Origin: Thiotrichales bacterium
GTDB taxonomy: Bacteria; Pseudomonadota; Gammaproteobacteria; Beggiatoales; Beggiatoaceae
Reading direction: 5' to 3'
Assembly: GCA_016744475.1 (NCBI GenBank)
Contig: JADGEH010000044.1
Span: forward strand, 1-35,708
DNA length: 35,708 nt
Below are positions 1 through 8,614 of the stretch, piece after piece. Numbering within the stretch: position 1 is the first letter of the stretch; each line of letters opens with the position of its first letter. A program made the position numbers and the translations under genes. A model generated the notes under the pieces. It did not search any database. It saw nothing but the letters and a program-made list of their open reading frames with translations, and was not told the origin of the DNA.

Positions 1-141
1 ATGAATCATTTATACGACTCAAGCCATCCACTTTAAGCCCTTAAAAGACAACGCAAACGGCACAAGAGGCGCAAAAGAACACCCGCGTTTTCAAACGATG
101 TTTACCTCGTTCCCATGCGCCGCATCATGGCCCTTCAGTGA

Positions 142-332
142 AGCCCCAAAGGGGGCGTCATCTCTATAGCCTAGGGCAACGCCCTAGGTTATGGATAGAA
201 GAGATTTAGCCCTGAAAGGGCGACATAAAACACCATGCCGCCTTTTATTGCGCCCTTTCAGGGCTGGGTGGGCATCATCGACTAAACCCAGGGCGTTGCC
301 CTGGGCTATAGGGATGCCGCCCCGTTGGGGCT
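142..332. repeat. Long palindromic repeat with internal hairpins (family E1)
   Basis: The left arm (from 142) and the right arm (ending at 332) are near-complete inverted copies over roughly 80 bp. Each arm holds its own hairpins: AGCCCC/GGGGGC-type ends, CCTAGGGCAACGCCCTAGG at 171-187 answered by CCCAGGGCGTTGCCCTGGG at 288-306, and AGCCCTGAAAGGGCG at 208-222 answered by CGCCCTTTCAGGGCT at 251-265. No coding potential was found. This looks like a dispersed non-coding element of the kind common in large sulfur bacteria; the function is unknown. Confidence 0.7.
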
Positions 333-348
333 AAAAACCCTTTAACTC

Positions 349-612
349 ATTCCCATACGCCTCATCACTGTCATTAAGTTAAGAAAAAAGACTTGCAGTT
401 TAAGCGCTGAGCCTCCCCTCCTTGAAGGAGGGGATTGAGGGGTGGTGAGCAAAGGCATTCATTCCTTCATTCCTTGACAAAAAAATCGAAGGAAAGAAGC
501 TCTCCATCCCCCCCCTCGCCCCCTCCTGCGAGGAGGGGGAATAAAATCAACGGCTTGCAATGCTCCTTGGCTTAACTTAATGGCAGTGATGCGTCGCAGT
601 CGCATGGGAATG
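349..612. repeat. Second long inverted-repeat element (family E2)
   Basis: The arms at 349-383 and 571-612 are inverted copies. CATCACTGTCATTAAGTTAAG at 363-383 pairs with the block at 571-591, with one mismatch, and CATTCCCAT at 349 pairs with ATGGGAATG at 604-612. Inside are two hairpins of C- and G-rich sequence, CCCCTCCTTGAAGGAGGGG near 415-433 and CCCCCTCCTGCGAGGAGGGGG near 519-539. Pieces of the same element recur on both sides of the restriction-modification genes (19736-19813 and 21854-21877). No reading frame of note lies inside. Confidence 0.65.
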
Positions 613-740
613 CCGTCTTGACCGCGTTGCGGTCAGTACCGATATATTTCAGTGGTGCTGGCGTATCGTGATGAAGATATGATAGGTTTTTGAAACCTAT
701 CAGGTTTGTCGCATCACTGATTTATTTTCCCTATATCAAC

Positions 741-769
741 AAAAAAACCCGCGAAATGCGGGTTTTTTT
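741..769 (-). terminator. Rho-independent terminator of cytochrome c4 gene
   Basis: A perfect inverted repeat, AAAAAAACCCGC and GCGGGTTTTTTT around a GAAAT loop, lies 25 bases past the cytochrome c4 stop on the minus strand. It gives a GC stem followed by a T run in either direction, so it could work bidirectionally. Confidence 0.85.
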
Positions 770-793
770 AGGCTTGAAGGTCGGTGAAATCGA

Positions 794-1450
794 CTAATGC
801 AAACCATTAATATAAGAAGCAACGGCTTGCGCTTCTTGATCAGACAAACGAGTAGCAATATCTTGCATCATAATGCCATGTGCATCACCCGGATGATTGC
901 CCGCTTTATAACGGTTTAATTGGGTCAACACGTAAGCCGCATGTTGCCCACCTAGCCGTGGATAATTAGCTGCGGACATACCTAAACCACTAGGGCCGTG
1001 ACAACTAATGCAAGCAGGCACTTTCTTATCCATCAGACCGCCGCGATAAATATCACCGCCAGCTTTCGCCAAATCCTCACTGGCAGCCCCTTGGCTCATG
1101 TCTTGACCCGCAAAATAAGTCGCTAAATCTAGCATGTCCTGTTCGCTTAAGTTCATCACCTGACCCGCCATGATAGCGTTTTGGCGCTTGTTGGCTTTGA
1201 AGGCTTCTAGTTGTTTTACAAAATAACTAGCGTGTTGCCCCGCAATTTTTGGAAAAACTGCCATATCAGGCGCACCAGGAGCCGGTTCTGCGCTATTTCC
1301 ATCAGGCCCGTGACAGGCACCGCACACAGCCGCTTTAGCTTTACCAGCTTCTGCATTACCGTGCATGGCATGAGCATCGCCAGGGGCGGCCTCTTCTGCG
1401 TAAACGTTACTACCCATTAAGATACAAAGTGCAAGGGTTAATTTTTTCAT
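794..1450 (-). CDS. Diheme cytochrome c4
   Basis: This is a periplasmic electron carrier of the cytochrome c4 family, which usually passes electrons from the bc1 complex or other donors to terminal oxidases. The 218-residue protein has a Sec signal peptide ending near residue 18 (VYA-EE) and two CxxCH heme sites, CGACH at 43-47 and CISCH at 147-151. Each sits in a half of about 90 residues, the internal duplication typical of c4. Met residues downstream of each site (94/100 and 194/195) are candidate axial ligands. The His- and Met-containing stretch at 24-30 between signal and first domain is a small oddity. The gene stands alone, with its own terminator downstream and a family A repeat upstream. 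The ATG at 1450 has only a weak ribosome site. Confidence 0.93.
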   Translation of the reverse strand: MKKLTLALCILMGSNVYAEEAAPGDAHAMHGNAEAGKAKAAVCGACHGPDGNSAEPAPGAPDMAVFPKIAGQHASYFVKQLEAFKANKRQNAIMAGQVMNLSEQDMLDLATYFAGQDMSQGAASEDLAKAGGDIYRGGLMDKKVPACISCHGPSGLGMSAANYPRLGGQHAAYVLTQLNRYKAGNHPGDAHGIMMQDIATRLSDQEAQAVASYINGLH

Positions 1451-1655
1451 TGCAAAAATCCACAGTTTCAGTCTGAAAGAATCAAATAGAGAGCGTTAGG
1501 AAATGAGATTAAACTTTCAGGTCATTGTTTTAAAACAAATTCAACCTTGTTTCCCAAGCAAGTAGCGATAATGCAGGTTTTCAATAAACGAGCACATAAG
1601 CGCATGATTATAGCAAAAACACTGGGAAATTTTGTGGTTTACATTGCATGGGCGC
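1451..1655. other. Intergenic, leader region of cytochrome c4
   Basis: This 205-base stretch lies between the cytochrome c4 start and a family A element. It should carry the cytochrome promoter on the minus strand, but I cannot point to convincing -35/-10 boxes. No gene was seen. Confidence 0.4.
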
Positions 1656-1658
1656 TTA

Positions 1659-1817
1659 GAGCCTATACGAAAACGGGATCATCGGCTGCAAATCCGCCCT
1701 TTTGGTCAGGTTTTCCGCTTTTTATCAACAAATAGCCCGCTATTCGCCTTAAAAAACCGAAAAACCTGCCTCAAAATGGCGAATTTTCGCTTCGCTTCCC
1801 CGTCTTCGTATAGGCTC
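1659..1817 (-). mobile_element. Family A miniature element, copy A1 (159 bp)
   Basis: It starts GAGCCTATACGAA and ends TTCGTATAGGCTC, and is flanked on both sides by TTA (1656-1658 and 1818-1820), consistent with a 3-bp target duplication. The whole element is an imperfect palindrome with no reading frame. It is exactly as long as copies A2 and A3 but in the opposite orientation. It ends 9 bases from the mutL stop codon, so mutL transcription runs into its hairpin. Confidence 0.85.
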
Positions 1818-1826
1818 TTAGAGTGC

Positions 1827-3671
1827 TCAACGTCCGCGCAAAAATAAACCATCTAAAGCCGACATATCTAATTGCACCCAAGTGGGACGACCATGATTGC
1901 ATTGATTACTGCGTTCACTGGCTTCCATATCGCGCAACAAGGCATTCATTTCCTGCACACTCAATTGACGATGAGCACGCACTGAGGCATGGCACGCCAT
2001 CGTGGCTAACATCTCATGCATTTGCGCTTGTAAACGATGGCTGTCGCCAAAGCGACAAATATCAGATACCACATCGCGCACTAATTGTTCTAAAGAACCT
2101 TTGCTCAATAAGCTAGGCACTTCACGCAACAACAAGGTGTTAAGGCTTAGACGCTCCAACTGCAAACCTAATTGAGTAAAAATCTCCGCGTGCTGTTCTG
2201 CGGCATCCGCCTCATGGGTGCTGACCGCAATACTCAACGGTACCAATAAAGTTTGGCATTCTAAGCTGTTTTGTTCGTAAGCCTGTTTTAAGCGTTCATA
2301 GGTGACGCGTTCATGTGCTGCGTGCATGTCCACCATGATTAAACCCTGGGTATTTTGCGCCAAAATATACACGCCATGTAATTGAGCCAGTGCATAACCC
2401 AAAGGCGGCATGTTGGCGGGTTCAGCTTCTATTGATGATGTGGTTTGGAGCGCGGGCGCGGCTGATTGAGGTATGGAAGGCAATAGCGGCGTATTTTGCA
2501 ATAAATCAGCGGCGGCGGGCATCGCTGATACGGTAGAAGTCACCGCAGGCGACTGGGCCGCGCCATACATAGCCCCCATCGCTTCTGTGACTTGAGGCGG
2601 TGAGGTGTGGGATGGTTTTAGTTTGATGGGATTAGCGGGCGTGACCGCATTTTTACCCGGCGAAGTGCGTGCTAAATGTTCTTGCACGCTATGCCATAAA
2701 AAATCATGCACCCAACGTCCCTGTGCAAAACGCACTTCATGTTTAGTCGGATGAACATTCACATCAACTTGGTGAGGATCAATGTGCAGATACAGCACAT
2801 ACGCTGGGTGTCGCCCGCCATACAGCACGTCTTCATAAGCCTGTCGTAAGGCGTGTGTGATCACTTTGTCACGAATCACCCGCCCGTTGACAAAAAAATA
2901 CTGCATATCCGGCTGAGCACGAGAAAACGTGGGTTGAGCCACCCATCCGGTTAAACTCAAGCCGTTTTGCTGACTGCTGACGGATAACACTTGCTGGGCA
3001 AATTCAATGCCGCACACGCTGCTTAAACGTTGCAATTTATCCGTTTCATTGCCAGCCGTGCGTAGCAACAGCGCTAATTTATTCTGATAATTCAAGCGCA
3101 CCCGCAAATCAAAACGGCTTAAGCCAATCCGCCGCACGACTTCTTGAATATGATTCCATTCAGTTTTTTCAGTGCGCAAAAATTTACGCCGTGCCGGGGT
3201 GTTGTAAAACAAATCACGGACTTCAATGCTGGTACCGATGGGATGAGAAACAGGCTCAGGTGGGCGCAAAGGCGAATGCCCGCCGAGATTTAGATGAAAA
3301 CCTTGCTGGGCTTGGCGAAAACGAGAACTCAAGTTCACTCGCGCCACCGAGGCAATACTGGCGAGTGCTTCGCCACGAAAACCTAGGCTATGAATGGCTT
3401 GTAAATCAGAGAGTTCAGTGATTTTACTGGTGGCGTGACGGCTGAGCGCTAAACCTAATTCTTCCTGGCGAATGCCGTGCCCATTATCGCGTACACGAAT
3501 CAAGGCCACACCGCCTTGTTCAATATCAATATCAAGCTCAGTGCAGCCCGCATCTAAGCTGTTTTCAAGCAATTCTTTAATGACTGAAGCGGGGCGCTCA
3601 ACCACTTCGCCAGCGGCGATTTGGTTGGCGACTTGCGGGGGAAGAAGATGAATCTGGGGAATGCCTGACAT
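1827..3671 (-). CDS. mutL: DNA mismatch repair protein MutL
   Basis: MutL couples mismatch recognition by MutS to strand incision and removal. The 614 residues show the GHKL ATPase motifs in order: ENSLDAG at 36-42, DNGHG at 62-66 and GFRGEAL at 98-104. After a low-complexity linker (about 335-420) comes the C-terminal dimerisation domain. It carries the endonuclease motif DMHAAHERVTYE at 448-459, together with ACHASVR (559-565) and CNHGRPT (591-597), which form the metal site. This is therefore the nicking type of MutL, as in Pseudomonas, not the E. coli type that depends on MutH. The ATG overlaps the fimX stop by one base (TAATG), so translation is probably coupled to fimX. Confidence 0.97.
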   Translation of the reverse strand: MSGIPQIHLLPPQVANQIAAGEVVERPASVIKELLENSLDAGCTELDIDIEQGGVALIRVRDNGHGIRQEELGLALSRHATSKITELSDLQAIHSLGFRGEALASIASVARVNLSSRFRQAQQGFHLNLGGHSPLRPPEPVSHPIGTSIEVRDLFYNTPARRKFLRTEKTEWNHIQEVVRRIGLSRFDLRVRLNYQNKLALLLRTAGNETDKLQRLSSVCGIEFAQQVLSVSSQQNGLSLTGWVAQPTFSRAQPDMQYFFVNGRVIRDKVITHALRQAYEDVLYGGRHPAYVLYLHIDPHQVDVNVHPTKHEVRFAQGRWVHDFLWHSVQEHLARTSPGKNAVTPANPIKLKPSHTSPPQVTEAMGAMYGAAQSPAVTSTVSAMPAAADLLQNTPLLPSIPQSAAPALQTTSSIEAEPANMPPLGYALAQLHGVYILAQNTQGLIMVDMHAAHERVTYERLKQAYEQNSLECQTLLVPLSIAVSTHEADAAEQHAEIFTQLGLQLERLSLNTLLLREVPSLLSKGSLEQLVRDVVSDICRFGDSHRLQAQMHEMLATMACHASVRAHRQLSVQEMNALLRDMEASERSNQCNHGRPTWVQLDMSALDGLFLRGR

Positions 3672-5758
3672 TACTCTGAAAAATCGTAATCCATATTATT
3701 AGTGGGTTCTTGAATATAATGGCCTTGAGCAAAATCCACTTCACATTGAAATAAAACCGCCAAGCTATTGGCATCTTCAACGGCTTCAGCAATGGTCATT
3801 TTGTCAAAGCTGTGGGCTAATTCTACAATTTGTCGAACCGCCGTTTGATGTTCCGTATTGCTGGATAATCCTTTCGCATAAGAAGAATCGATTTTGACAT
3901 AATCAACGGGCAAGTGCTTTAACAAGGTTTCTGAGTTCAAACCCGTGCCAAAATGTTCAATGGCAGAATGACAGCCCATGCGTTTTAAATGCGTGGCAAA
4001 GGCTTTAGCATGTTTAATTTGACTAATCGCCGTGGCCTCACTAATTTCAATGGTCAAGCGCTCAGCAGAAATCTGTGTCGCTTTGAGCAATTTATTAATG
4101 AAGAGCAATAGACTTTCATCTTTCACAGCTTGATCGGAGAGTTTAATAAAGAAGCGGGTGTTTAGTTTTAATTGTTCTTGTTGTTTTAAGATACGTGCGG
4201 ATTCTTTCAACACCCATTTGTCTAAATGAATACTGAGGTTTGATTTTTCAGCCGCCATGAATAAAGTACCGGGCGGTACAGGCTTGCCTTCTACATCCAC
4301 CATACGCAGAAACACTTCGTAGACCACTTCTTCTTCACCGCGCAAACTCACAATAGGTTGATAAGCCAGATGTAAGCGTTTTTCTTCAATCGCGGTTTCA
4401 ATCATCTTCGCAACATCTTGCAGATTGGCATCAACTCCACCACTTTTCACCGTGGCTTTATACACTTCAATGCGATTACCGCCACCTTTGAGCGCCGCTT
4501 TACAAGCCGCGTGCGCATCGCCCAACACACTTTGTGGCGTACCCGCAGAAGCCAAAACTTGGGCAATACCGATGCTGCATGTGGCGACCACCGATTGCTC
4601 ATCGAGTTCTGTCACACAAGATTCGACGGTTTTACGTACTTTTTCAGCAAAGTGCTGAGCCGAAGCCATGTCCGTATCATGTAGTAAAAAGGTGAAAACA
4701 TATTCACCAAAACGTGACAAAGTAGCATCGCCTGCGACTTCTTTTAAGGCTTTAGCCGTGGTTTTAATAATCGGATCACTACCACCAATGCCCACCCGTT
4801 CACGAATATCAGAATAATTGTCTAAAGCAATGTACAGCACAATGCTGCGCACATGGTTTTCCATGGCTTTGGCAATCGATTTCTCTATTAATTGAACAAA
4901 ATGTTGACGGTTATATAATTCGGTGAGTTGATCGATTTTGCCATATTTTTCTTTGAGTTTTTTCTCAAGTTCTTTGTTGTCAGTTTGATCACGAATGATA
5001 ATTTGAATACATTTTTCGTTATCATAAATCGCTTGGCTCACTTCCATTTTTAAACGAAATTTAAAACGTTTATTGTTTTGATTGCGCAGCCCCATTAACT
5101 CAATATCACGGTCTTCTTCATTTTCATCCGTCATATATTCACGCATGAAATCTTTAAACTTGTGATGGTCTTCCGGTGCTACCATGTCCATTACGGGTAG
5201 ACCTTCGAGTTCTTCTAAATTGGCGGCACCAAACATATCTAAATAAGCCGGGTTGGCGTGAATATGCATACCATCATGTACATAACTAATGGCATCGCGG
5301 GAAGTTTCCAGCAACATTTTATTATGCAATTGGCTTTGTCGATACATTTGTTCAATGTGACGAAAATCTTTACGATTAAATAAATCGCCGAGTTCTTTTT
5401 TCACCGTATGCTGTAAGCATTGATCATGACCGCCAGGAATCACATGGCGCACGCCCGCTTCCATTAATGCGCCCATGCATTCAGCACTGAACTTATGGCA
5501 TAACACGATAATAGGTATATCTTGATTGGAGGTTTTTACCAGTTCGCAGGCATTTTGGGCGGTAAAATCGCCCACTTCAGGTACCGATATAATTAAATCC
5601 CATTCCTGAGCACTCAGCGCTTCCTGTAGGTCTTCTGCATCTTCAACATGCTTGGGGCGAATGGGGTAACGTGCTTTGCGCAAACTATTCAGGATCACTT
5701 CAGCATCATTAGCAGATTCTTCAATCACGATGAGCCGAATAATATTGTCCTGTATCAC
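3671..5758 (-). CDS. fimX: FimX-like REC-PAS-GGDEF-EAL protein, degenerate catalytic sites
   Basis: It is probably a c-di-GMP receptor controlling type IV pilus assembly, as FimX does in Pseudomonas and Xanthomonas. From the chosen start it has 695 residues, close to the roughly 690 of FimX. Order: receiver domain (8-125) in which the phospho-acceptor Asp is replaced (IIS at 56-58), PAS (about 145-260), GGDEF domain with FGEYV (350-354) in place of GGDEF, and EAL domain (about 450-690) with EVF (481-483) in place of EAL and EHFGTG (601-606) in place of DDFGTG. Neither cyclase nor phosphodiesterase activity is expected; c-di-GMP binding by the EAL fold is likely. I chose the GTG at 5758 because AAGGAG lies 9 bases upstream (5768-5773); an in-frame GTG at 5797 has no such site. 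Downstream it is coupled to mutL. Confidence 0.8.
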   Translation of the reverse strand: MIQDNIIRLIVIEESANDAEVILNSLRKARYPIRPKHVEDAEDLQEALSAQEWDLIISVPEVGDFTAQNACELVKTSNQDIPIIVLCHKFSAECMGALMEAGVRHVIPGGHDQCLQHTVKKELGDLFNRKDFRHIEQMYRQSQLHNKMLLETSRDAISYVHDGMHIHANPAYLDMFGAANLEELEGLPVMDMVAPEDHHKFKDFMREYMTDENEEDRDIELMGLRNQNNKRFKFRLKMEVSQAIYDNEKCIQIIIRDQTDNKELEKKLKEKYGKIDQLTELYNRQHFVQLIEKSIAKAMENHVRSIVLYIALDNYSDIRERVGIGGSDPIIKTTAKALKEVAGDATLSRFGEYVFTFLLHDTDMASAQHFAEKVRKTVESCVTELDEQSVVATCSIGIAQVLASAGTPQSVLGDAHAACKAALKGGGNRIEVYKATVKSGGVDANLQDVAKMIETAIEEKRLHLAYQPIVSLRGEEEVVYEVFLRMVDVEGKPVPPGTLFMAAEKSNLSIHLDKWVLKESARILKQQEQLKLNTRFFIKLSDQAVKDESLLLFINKLLKATQISAERLTIEISEATAISQIKHAKAFATHLKRMGCHSAIEHFGTGLNSETLLKHLPVDYVKIDSSYAKGLSSNTEHQTAVRQIVELAHSFDKMTIAEAVEDANSLAVLFQCEVDFAQGHYIQEPTNNMDYDFSE

Positions 5759-5835
5759 AGAGGGGGTCTCCTTTAAATAGGCGGGGAATATGAACACACC
5801 GGAAAAGCTGATCTGTATCTACGGTCTTGCCGTTA

Positions 5836-5994
5836 GAGTCTATACGAAGATGGGGAGTCGAAGCGAAAATCCGCCATTTTGAGGCTGGTTTTTCGGTTTT
5901 TTAAGGCGAATAGCCAGCTATTTGTTGATAAAAAGCGGAAAACCTGGCCAAAAGGGCGGGTTTGCAGCCGATTATCCCATTTTCGTATAGGCTC
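5836..5994 (+). mobile_element. Family A miniature element, copy A2 (159 bp)
   Basis: It begins GAGTCTATACGAAG and ends TTCGTATAGGCTC, with TTA on both flanks (5833-5835 and 5995-5997). The centre reads GGCGAATAG, then CTATTTGTTGATAAAAAG. It lies 78 bases upstream of the fimX start, on the far side of its ribosome site, and is inverted relative to A1 beyond mutL. A fimX promoter upstream of it would transcribe the whole palindrome into the leader. Confidence 0.85.
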
Positions 5995-5997
5995 TTA

Positions 5998-6230
5998 GAA
6001 TCTATCTATCCGCGCAACCCGTCTAATAAAAAATGGTGGGAAAATCGCGCACAGTATACGATTTTTATATAAAAGATTTTGTAAAAAACATCGCTCACGG
6101 CAAAATATATCCAGCCCAAGGCCATCGTCTCCGAACGCTTGAGCCGCAATGAGCGCAACTGATTTAATGCAGACAAAATGAGGTATGGGCGAAATAACCA
6201 CGTCATGTACCAGCCACTCCTACTACAAAA
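5998..6230. other. AT-rich intergenic stretch between repeats A2 and B1
   Basis: These 233 bases separate two repeats between the divergent fimX and RMF-motif genes. The stretch is AT-rich around 6050-6090, with TATA-like words on the minus strand that could be a fimX promoter, but no convincing pair of boxes. Open frames on the minus strand (about 66-68 codons) have no ribosome site and no family resemblance, so I do not call a gene. Confidence 0.35.
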
Positions 6231-6387
6231 GACTTGTCCGGGCTTAAAACACCGACTGCAAAACAGCGGATATTGGCAGTTTTCCCCGTTCCTTTTCGTT
6301 AAATAGAATAACTATTCGCCTCAAATGAACGAAAAAAACCGCTCAATCCCGCTGCTTTTCGCTACGGTGTTTAAACCTGGGCAAGTC
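6231..6387 (+). mobile_element. Family B miniature element, copy B1 (157 bp)
   Basis: Its termini are GACTTGTCCGGGCTTAAA and the inverted TTTAAACCTGGGCAAGTC. The interior has ACCGACTGCAAAACAGCGG near the left and CCGCTGCTTTTCGCTACGG near the right, around a palindromic centre CGTTAAATAG-aataa-CTATTCGCCT. The flanks are AA on the left and TA on the right, against TA on both sides in B2 and B3. It ends 15 bases before the ATG of the RMF-motif gene and supplies most of that gene's upstream region. Confidence 0.8.
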
Positions 6388-6402
6388 TAAAGACTTCACA
6401 AT

Positions 6403-6996
6403 ATGAGCCAGAAAGATTACGAGACAGAACATCTCATTCAACTCAAAACGGATGAGCAACAAAAATTTAATGCTGATGTGATTAAAACCGTGCGTTACCT
6501 CATTCGTCGTATGCAAGATGAACCTAAAAAACATTGGACACCCAATGCCATGGTGGGTTTATTAGATCAATTGATCGATGAAATTGAAGCGGGTATCACG
6601 GTGGAAGACATTGAGCGTAGCCGCGTGATTAAAGTCGGTGAACGCGCATTTAAGGCGGGTCAACAGCGTGCTGAAAATCCTTTTGATGCCAGTAGCAAAG
6701 AATATGGCTGGTGGGATAGCGGCTGGCATGACATAGAACGCCAGCACCAAGACGGCACGCAAATCCAAACGGGTCGTCAAAAAGAGGCCAAAAAAGTGGG
6801 GCGTTATTTAGTGCAAGCCATTATTGGTCAGCATCGACAAGAATGGAATGACACTTTGCACATGTGGATGGATGCGGGCAACGGCACACGTTTGCCTGAA
6901 CTCGCGGAAGCTCAAATGTTAGCCAACAGCCTAAAACCCACCGTACCGGATGGCAAAATAGGCGTAGTGGATATACTGGCTAAATCCACCAAATAG
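6403..6996 (+). CDS. Conserved hypothetical protein with a ribosome-modulation-factor-like motif
   Basis: This soluble 197-residue protein has no signal peptide or membrane segment. Residues 79-112 resemble ribosome modulation factor: G79-xx-AFxxG, NPF at 92-94 where RMF has CPY, and WWDSGWHD at 103-110 where RMF has W(L)xGWR. RMF binds 70S ribosomes and helps form inactive 100S dimers; whether this much longer protein does so is unknown. The N-terminal 75 residues look helical (a charged stretch then PNAMVGLLDQLIDEIEAG) and the C-terminal part is also helical. The ATG at 6403 has no clear ribosome site, and family B copy B1 ends 15 bases upstream. The gene runs convergently into the CAP-domain gene with a gap of only 6 bases. 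I do not recognise the full-length family. Confidence 0.75.
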   Translation: MSQKDYETEHLIQLKTDEQQKFNADVIKTVRYLIRRMQDEPKKHWTPNAMVGLLDQLIDEIEAGITVEDIERSRVIKVGERAFKAGQQRAENPFDASSKEYGWWDSGWHDIERQHQDGTQIQTGRQKEAKKVGRYLVQAIIGQHRQEWNDTLHMWMDAGNGTRLPELAEAQMLANSLKPTVPDGKIGVVDILAKSTK

Positions 6997-7002
6997 AGTC
7001 TT

Positions 7003-8580
7003 CTAAGGCAAAAGCTTAAACTGCAAAGGTTGGCTGTCTGCGACTAAATCCAAGGTAACGGAGAGGCTTTGTCCGTCAATATCCAAAGCGGGGATATTCA
7101 GCCTTGAAGTGAGCATATCGTAGGACGCGACGGTGGGCGTGTTGTTATCAACCGCGCCAAAAGCACCATTTACGCCCACCAACACTTGCGGTGCACTTTC
7201 AAGTAATAACATTTGCACCGCAACCCGCCCGATACTATTTCCTTCGCTGATCACGTCTACCGCTGGCAAGCTGATGCTGTTATTGGCGGTATTAAAGGCG
7301 GCTTTATGGCTAAATTGCACGACAAAAGAGGCTTGCTCGCTGAGCTTCATCTCTAAAAACTGCCCGGCTTGCGCACGATTGACATCAAGCTTTAATGTGT
7401 TGCCGTCAATAATGTCAATGTTAATGTCGATACCATTAGAAAAACGTGAGCTGTAACCCGTCATGACTTGTAAATCGGCTGAAGGCGGCATATACACAAC
7501 AAAGGTGCCTGCTTGTGCGGGTTGGATAAAATTTTCTCCTTGCGCAGCAGTGGTGATGACAGGTGCGCCTAAATCACGGGTGCAAAAATGCCAACTCAGC
7601 GTTTCTGTGTTGTCATTGGCGGTGTAGCTGGCTTCGACACGGTATTCAGTGTTCCATTCCAAGCGCTCTAAAGGATAAAGTGCAAATTCTAAGGCGCTGA
7701 ATTTTTGATTGGGATCAGTGCGGCTATCCAATAAGCGGGTGGGGGCGATTTCTTGGTGATTGGCTTGTTTAAACACCCGAAAACTGTTTAAACCCACGCT
7801 AGAAAAGCTTAAAGGATTGAATTGAATGGAGATGGGATTACCCGCCACGCTCTTATCGGGCAGTGGGTCGGGGTCTTCTTCAAAAAAGGCAGGCGAAACA
7901 TCGGTGGCATTGCGTGCAGGCCATACGACAATATTAGGATTTTGTCCGCGTACTTCATGAATGGTTTGATTGAATTCGGCTTCGGATATTCTCTGCGAGG
8001 CATTGGCACACACTTGAATGAAAAAACGATCCGTGATGACGGTGGAATCTTTGCCCGCCGCGCAGAAGTCATTTAAGCCTTGATTGCCAGTTTCGTAAAC
8101 ATAAGCGGTATGTTGAGGATCATCTAAAGTCGTTCGCGCAATGCCAATGCCGATTAATTGGTGATCGAAACTCAGAAAACCAAAGCGGTGGTAAATAGCG
8201 GTAAATAAGCCGTCGATAGAACTTAAGCTATTAACGCTTCCAGTGCTTAAGTTTTCGCCGATGGCACGGCTAGAAAATCCGGCAAAAATGGCGCGATCAC
8301 TGGGTGCCGTTCCGGTAAAACCCGGCAAAGTGTTGTTTTCAAAATGTCCGCCTGCAAAATTATCCGTCAGGTAATTAGCGTGGTTGAAACTGGATAATTG
8401 CAACAGCGGATGAGGGGTAAAAGCGACCATATCGGCCTGTTGGCGCAAGGTATTGAGATAGGCATAGGCCCGATCTAGGTCAGATTGTGCAAAAACTCCG
8501 GCTTGGCTATTGAATGTTGATAGATTCGCCAATAAAACCACAGGCAGCATAAAGAGTAGCTTATATCGGCTGGATCGCAT
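7003..8580 (-). CDS. Secreted CAP-domain (SCP/PR-1-like) protein
   Basis: The 525-residue exported protein has a signal peptide (about 1-28, ending NSQAG). Residues about 33-190 form a CAP/SCP domain: FNHANYLTDN, a GHFE segment, SRAIGENLS and YHRFGFLSFD are typical cavity-lining regions of bacterial CAP proteins, and HTAYVYETG closes the domain. Around 225-335 an Ig-like segment (EEDPDPLPDKS, then NPISIQFNP, SLSWHFCTRD-type strands) follows, and the last 190 residues are beta-rich and unassigned. The role of bacterial CAP proteins is mostly unknown; cell-surface or matrix binding is a reasonable guess. The ATG at 8580 is preceded by AGAGG at a good distance. The interrupted family B copy B2 lies 34 bases upstream in the minus orientation. 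Confidence 0.85.
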   Translation of the reverse strand: MRSSRYKLLFMLPVVLLANLSTFNSQAGVFAQSDLDRAYAYLNTLRQQADMVAFTPHPLLQLSSFNHANYLTDNFAGGHFENNTLPGFTGTAPSDRAIFAGFSSRAIGENLSTGSVNSLSSIDGLFTAIYHRFGFLSFDHQLIGIGIARTTLDDPQHTAYVYETGNQGLNDFCAAGKDSTVITDRFFIQVCANASQRISEAEFNQTIHEVRGQNPNIVVWPARNATDVSPAFFEEDPDPLPDKSVAGNPISIQFNPLSFSSVGLNSFRVFKQANHQEIAPTRLLDSRTDPNQKFSALEFALYPLERLEWNTEYRVEASYTANDNTETLSWHFCTRDLGAPVITTAAQGENFIQPAQAGTFVVYMPPSADLQVMTGYSSRFSNGIDINIDIIDGNTLKLDVNRAQAGQFLEMKLSEQASFVVQFSHKAAFNTANNSISLPAVDVISEGNSIGRVAVQMLLLESAPQVLVGVNGAFGAVDNNTPTVASYDMLTSRLNIPALDIDGQSLSVTLDLVADSQPLQFKLLP

Positions 8581-8614
8581 GGGTTTACCTCTTTTGAAGA
8601 ATGAGCTTTCATTA

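Noticed and set aside
5995..6206. Minus-strand frames of 66-68 codons between repeats A2 and B1
   Set aside because: No ribosome site and no domain, they overlap each other in different frames, and they run into the repeat boundary.
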